In this document: positions 61,574-64,000 of the stretch, in pieces | How the letters are laid out: each line of letters starts with the position of its first letter | Numbering within the stretch: position 1 is the first letter of the stretch | NCBI RefSeq assembly: GCF_022751215.1 | Contig: NZ_JAICDG010000002.1 | Coordinates: forward strand, 496,001-560,000 | DNA from: Actinomadura terrae | Lineage (GTDB): Bacteria; Actinomycetota; Actinomycetes; Streptosporangiales; Streptosporangiaceae | Length of the DNA stretch: 64,000 nucleotides | Reading direction: 5' to 3' | The notes under the pieces: generated by a model | Database searches by the model: none | The model's input: only the letters and a program-made list of their open reading frames with translations | Told to the model about the DNA's origin: nothing | Made by a program: the position numbers and the translations under genes

Positions 61574-64000
61574 TCAGTGGGTGGACGTGGCGTCCTGGAG
61601 GACGCGGTCGAGCACGCGGGAGGCGGCGCGGCCGTCGTCGAGCGGGCAGTAGCGTGCGGCGAACGCGGCGCGGGCCGCGCCGAACCCGGCGTCGAGCGCG
61701 GCGGGCTCGGCGAGGGCGTCGATGACCTCGCGCGAGGTCGCGAGCAGCGGACCGGGCGCCTCCGCCTCGAAGTCGAAGTAGAAGCCGCGCACGTGGTCGC
61801 GGTAGCGCTCCAGGTCGTAGGTGTAGAACAGCATCGGCCGCCCGGTGACGGCGAAGTCGAACATCGCCGAGGAGTAGTCGGTGACGAGGACGTCGCTGAT
61901 GAGGAACAGCTCGGAGATGTCGGGATAGACCGACACGTCGAGGACGCAGTCTCCGGGACGCCAGCGCGGCCGGTCGGTCACCAGGTAGTGGGTGCGCAGG
62001 AGCAGCATGTGGTCGCGCCCCAGCGCGGTCCTGAACCGGTCGACGTCGAGTTCGAGGCGGAACGCCCGTTTCCCGATCGTGAGATGGAAGTCGTCGCGCC
62101 AGGTGGGCGCGTACAGGACGACCTTCTTGCCCGGCGGGATGCCGAGCCGCCGCCGCACCGCGTGGGCGATCTCGTCGCGGTGCGGGCTGTTCAGGATGTC
62201 GTTGCGGGGATAGCCGCTTTCGAGGATCTCGCCGTCATAGCCGAACGCCCGCCGGAACAGCGGCACCGAGAACGCGTTCTGGGACAGGAGCAGATCCCAC
62301 TGGGGGACGTCGTGCTCCATCCAGTTGAGGCCCTCGGTGCGTTTGAAGGGCATCTCCTTGACGTCGTAGCCGAGCTTCTTCAGCGGCGTGCCATGCCAGC
62401 ACTGGACATAGGTCTGGTCCTCGCGTTTGGCGAACCACCGCTGCTGCGACCAGTTGCCGAACACATAGCGCGCCCGGGCGAGGGCCTCGTAGTGCTCGCG
62501 CGTCCCGGCGAGGACGGTGCGCGCGCCGGTCGGCTTCCCGAACTGGCCGTTCTCGGTGACCCAGACGCATTCGATGCCGGTGTCGCGCCGCCGCAGCTCG
62601 TCGTAGATCCCGCGCGGATTGCACGAGTACTGGCGTCCCTTGTAGGCGTCGAACACGGCCATCTCGCGGATGGGCAGGTTCAGGTGGCGCCGGTAGTGGC
62701 CCGAGCGGAGCCGCGCCTGCGCGTACGCGCCGCGCTCGTCCTCGTCGAGCGCGGTCTCGATCCTCAGCTGGAGGTGGTCGGCCTTGCGGGCGCGCACGAT
62801 GACCCGGTGCAGGCCCGTCTCGTGTGGTTCGGGCAGGTCGCGCAGCGTGTTCCGGCGGATCACGACCGGCTCCTCCCGCCCGTCGATGGGCGCCAGCACG
62901 TCCCACCGCCCGGCGACCAGCGGCCGGGACAGCCCGAGCACCGGCATCCGCGCCGGTGAGAACGACGCGGTGAAGCGGTCACCGTCCCAGTGCAGCGGGA
63001 CGGTGTGCTCCTCGCTGGACCGGCGGCGGCGCAGCAGCAGCACGGCCGGCTGGTTCGCGGGGTCGGGGCAGGAACCGGCCAGCTGCAATGCCCCTTCCGT
63101 AGCCCAGGTCACCTGGTCCACGGCGAGGGCGCGTTCGCGGACGACGATCCGGAGCGTGTTCCGGCGGGTGGGTGCGATCTCCAGTTCTCCGCCGGGGAAG
63201 GGGAACACGGCTCCGGCGGCCCTCTCGTCGAGGTGGGGTCTGATGCCGCCGGGAAGGGAGATCTCCCAGTCCCCGGGCCGTCGGGCCAGTCCGGCCAGCG
63301 GCAGTTTCGCCCGGAAGCCCGTTCTGGGCGCGCTAAAGCCTTTCCGCGCGCCCGGGCTGCTTGCGGCTCCGGCGCTGGTGACGCGCATGGCCCGGCGGAG
63401 CAGCGTGCCGTTTCTGCCGTTCCCTGGGGCCCGGTTCTCGAATTCGTCGGCCGCGCAAGTGGTTGCTGCGCTGCTCTCGGTGGTTTCGAGTGCTGTCTGA
63501 CCGTGCGCGGCGTCTGCCGTTCCGCTGTCTTCGGGGTTCACGTCGCCCGTTCGGCGGCCGTGCAGCCGGTCGCCGGCTTCTTCGGTGCCGGGTACCCCGC
63601 TGTTCGTGCCCCCGAGATCGGCGCTCGCCGCCTCCCCGTTGCCCGATCCCGCGCTGGCCGATCCCGCGCTGGCCGCCCCCGGGTTGGCCGCCCCCGGGTT
63701 GGCCGCCCCCGGGTTGGGCACCCCCGGGTTGGCCGCTCCCGGGTTGGGCACCCCCGGGTTGACCGACCCTGCCTTGGCTGGCCCTGCGGTAGGTGGTCCC
63801 GCGTTGGCTGAACCTGCTTTGGCTGAGCCCGTGTTGGGTGGTGCTGCGTTGGGTGGTGCTGTGTGGGGGGTGTTGGTGGTTGTGTCTGGAGACAGGGTGG
63901 GGGGCGGTCCGTCGGGGGCGTTGCCGGAGGCGACGCTGATCAGCGCTTGGAGCGCGCCTTCGGGGCTTGCTTCGGGTGTGCCGTCGGGCGTGGTGGCGTT
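61574..64000 (-). CDS. CDP-glycerol glycerophosphotransferase family protein (5' end off window)
   Basis: At least 808 residues; the frame is still open at the right edge, so the N-terminus, perhaps another glycosyltransferase domain, is missing. From the edge it shows ~100 residues of low-complexity Ala/Gly/Pro/Thr/Ser with NPGAA repeats, and a beta-rich region shared with the downstream paralogue (VLLLRRRRSSEEHTVPLHWD). The TagF-like domain follows (YSCNPRGIYDELRRRDTGIE; QCWHGTPLKKLGYD; VVLYAPTWRDDFHL; TDYSSAMFDFAVTGRPMLFY). A GTG at 63751 lies inside the repeat and is unlikely as the start. It is the first of two linked wall-polymer polymerase genes. Confidence 0.92.
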   Translation of the reverse strand, partial: NATTPDGTPEASPEGALQALISVASGNAPDGPPPTLSPDTTTNTPHTAPPNAAPPNTGSAKAGSANAGPPTAGPAKAGSVNPGVPNPGAANPGVPNPGAANPGAANPGAASAGSASAGSGNGEAASADLGGTNSGVPGTEEAGDRLHGRRTGDVNPEDSGTADAAHGQTALETTESSAATTCAADEFENRAPGNGRNGTLLRRAMRVTSAGAASSPGARKGFSAPRTGFRAKLPLAGLARRPGDWEISLPGGIRPHLDERAAGAVFPFPGGELEIAPTRRNTLRIVVRERALAVDQVTWATEGALQLAGSCPDPANQPAVLLLRRRRSSEEHTVPLHWDGDRFTASFSPARMPVLGLSRPLVAGRWDVLAPIDGREEPVVIRRNTLRDLPEPHETGLHRVIVRARKADHLQLRIETALDEDERGAYAQARLRSGHYRRHLNLPIREMAVFDAYKGRQYSCNPRGIYDELRRRDTGIECVWVTENGQFGKPTGARTVLAGTREHYEALARARYVFGNWSQQRWFAKREDQTYVQCWHGTPLKKLGYDVKEMPFKRTEGLNWMEHDVPQWDLLLSQNAFSVPLFRRAFGYDGEILESGYPRNDILNSPHRDEIAHAVRRRLGIPPGKKVVLYAPTWRDDFHLTIGKRAFRLELDVDRFRTALGRDHMLLLRTHYLVTDRPRWRPGDCVLDVSVYPDISELFLISDVLVTDYSSAMFDFAVTGRPMLFYTYDLERYRDHVRGFYFDFEAEAPGPLLATSREVIDALAEPAALDAGFGAARAAFAARYCPLDDGRAASRVLDRVLQDATSTH
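63646..63770 (-). repeat. 15-bp coding repeat (NPGAA) in the linker
   Basis: About seven tandem 15-bp units based on GCCCCCGGGTTGGCC on the plus strand encode N-P-G-A-A or N-P-G-V-P on the minus strand. The adjacent stretch to 63,870 is a more diverged version. Confidence 0.85.

Noticed and set aside
57702..61652. 1,316-residue plus-strand open frame
   Set aside because: It is the mirror of the GT2/TagF gene; it has Val/Gly/Asp-rich text without any family motif, caused by GC-rich third positions.

Overview
The window comes from a very high-GC actinomycete. The coding style (about 70% G+C, frequent GTG and TTG starts), the regulators (BldC-like protein, XRE-DUF5753/DUF397 pair, SigD/RsdA) and the groEL1-sigD-rsdA-guaB-guaB3-choD-like-guaA gene order, which parallels the Mycobacterium tuberculosis groEL1 to guaA region, point to a filamentous actinomycete such as Actinomadura/Thermomonosporaceae. 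The genus is an inference. No rRNA, tRNA or CRISPR array was seen.

Positions 1-22,933 are mostly conserved chromosome: a groEL 3' end with a His-rich tail, sigD-rsdA, a DUF5319 gene, guaB and guaB3, glpD, a membrane NACHT NTPase, a PAP2 phosphatase, a TetR regulator divergent from an aldehyde dehydrogenase/GMC oxidoreductase pair, two secreted M43 metalloproteases around an AlkD-like DNA glycosylase, guaA, and ahpC-ahpD behind a textbook OxyR box. The TetR protein carries a collagen-like Gly-X-Y insert of about 280 residues between its DNA-binding and C-terminal domains.

Positions 23,000-25,560 form a WhiJ/AbaA-type developmental cassette: BldC-like HTH, RsbW-like ATPase, a small protein, XRE-DUF5753 and DUF397. 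Positions 25,564-42,000 are a rearranged accessory region. An IS1634-type element with a broken transposase has a duplicated right end and carries a glyoxalase gene plus a truncated epoxide hydrolase, all bounded by a 14-bp direct repeat. Beyond it lie IS5-type transposase relics, two serine hydrolases, a 175-bp duplicated glyoxalase fragment, a NACHT C-terminal relic, an MFS transporter, a second full NACHT NTPase with a glycine-zipper membrane domain, a ThDP-enzyme/cupin operon and a frameshifted OsmC gene.

Positions 42,036-57,686 hold a class A penicillin-binding protein, oxyR (probably the regulator of the distant ahpCD promoter), an isocitrate-lyase-family enzyme with an SBF-like transporter, small secreted and CHAP-endolysin-like proteins, and a CO-dehydrogenase-like molybdenum hydroxylase operon (small, large and medium subunits). 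A four-unit tandem repeat of about 100 bp separates that operon from a tail-anchored CoxG-like protein. A methyltransferase, an unknown protein, an 18-bp minisatellite and a RidA protein follow. The window ends in two very large adjacent minus-strand genes for teichoic-acid-type glycerophosphotransferases; the upstream one runs off the right edge.
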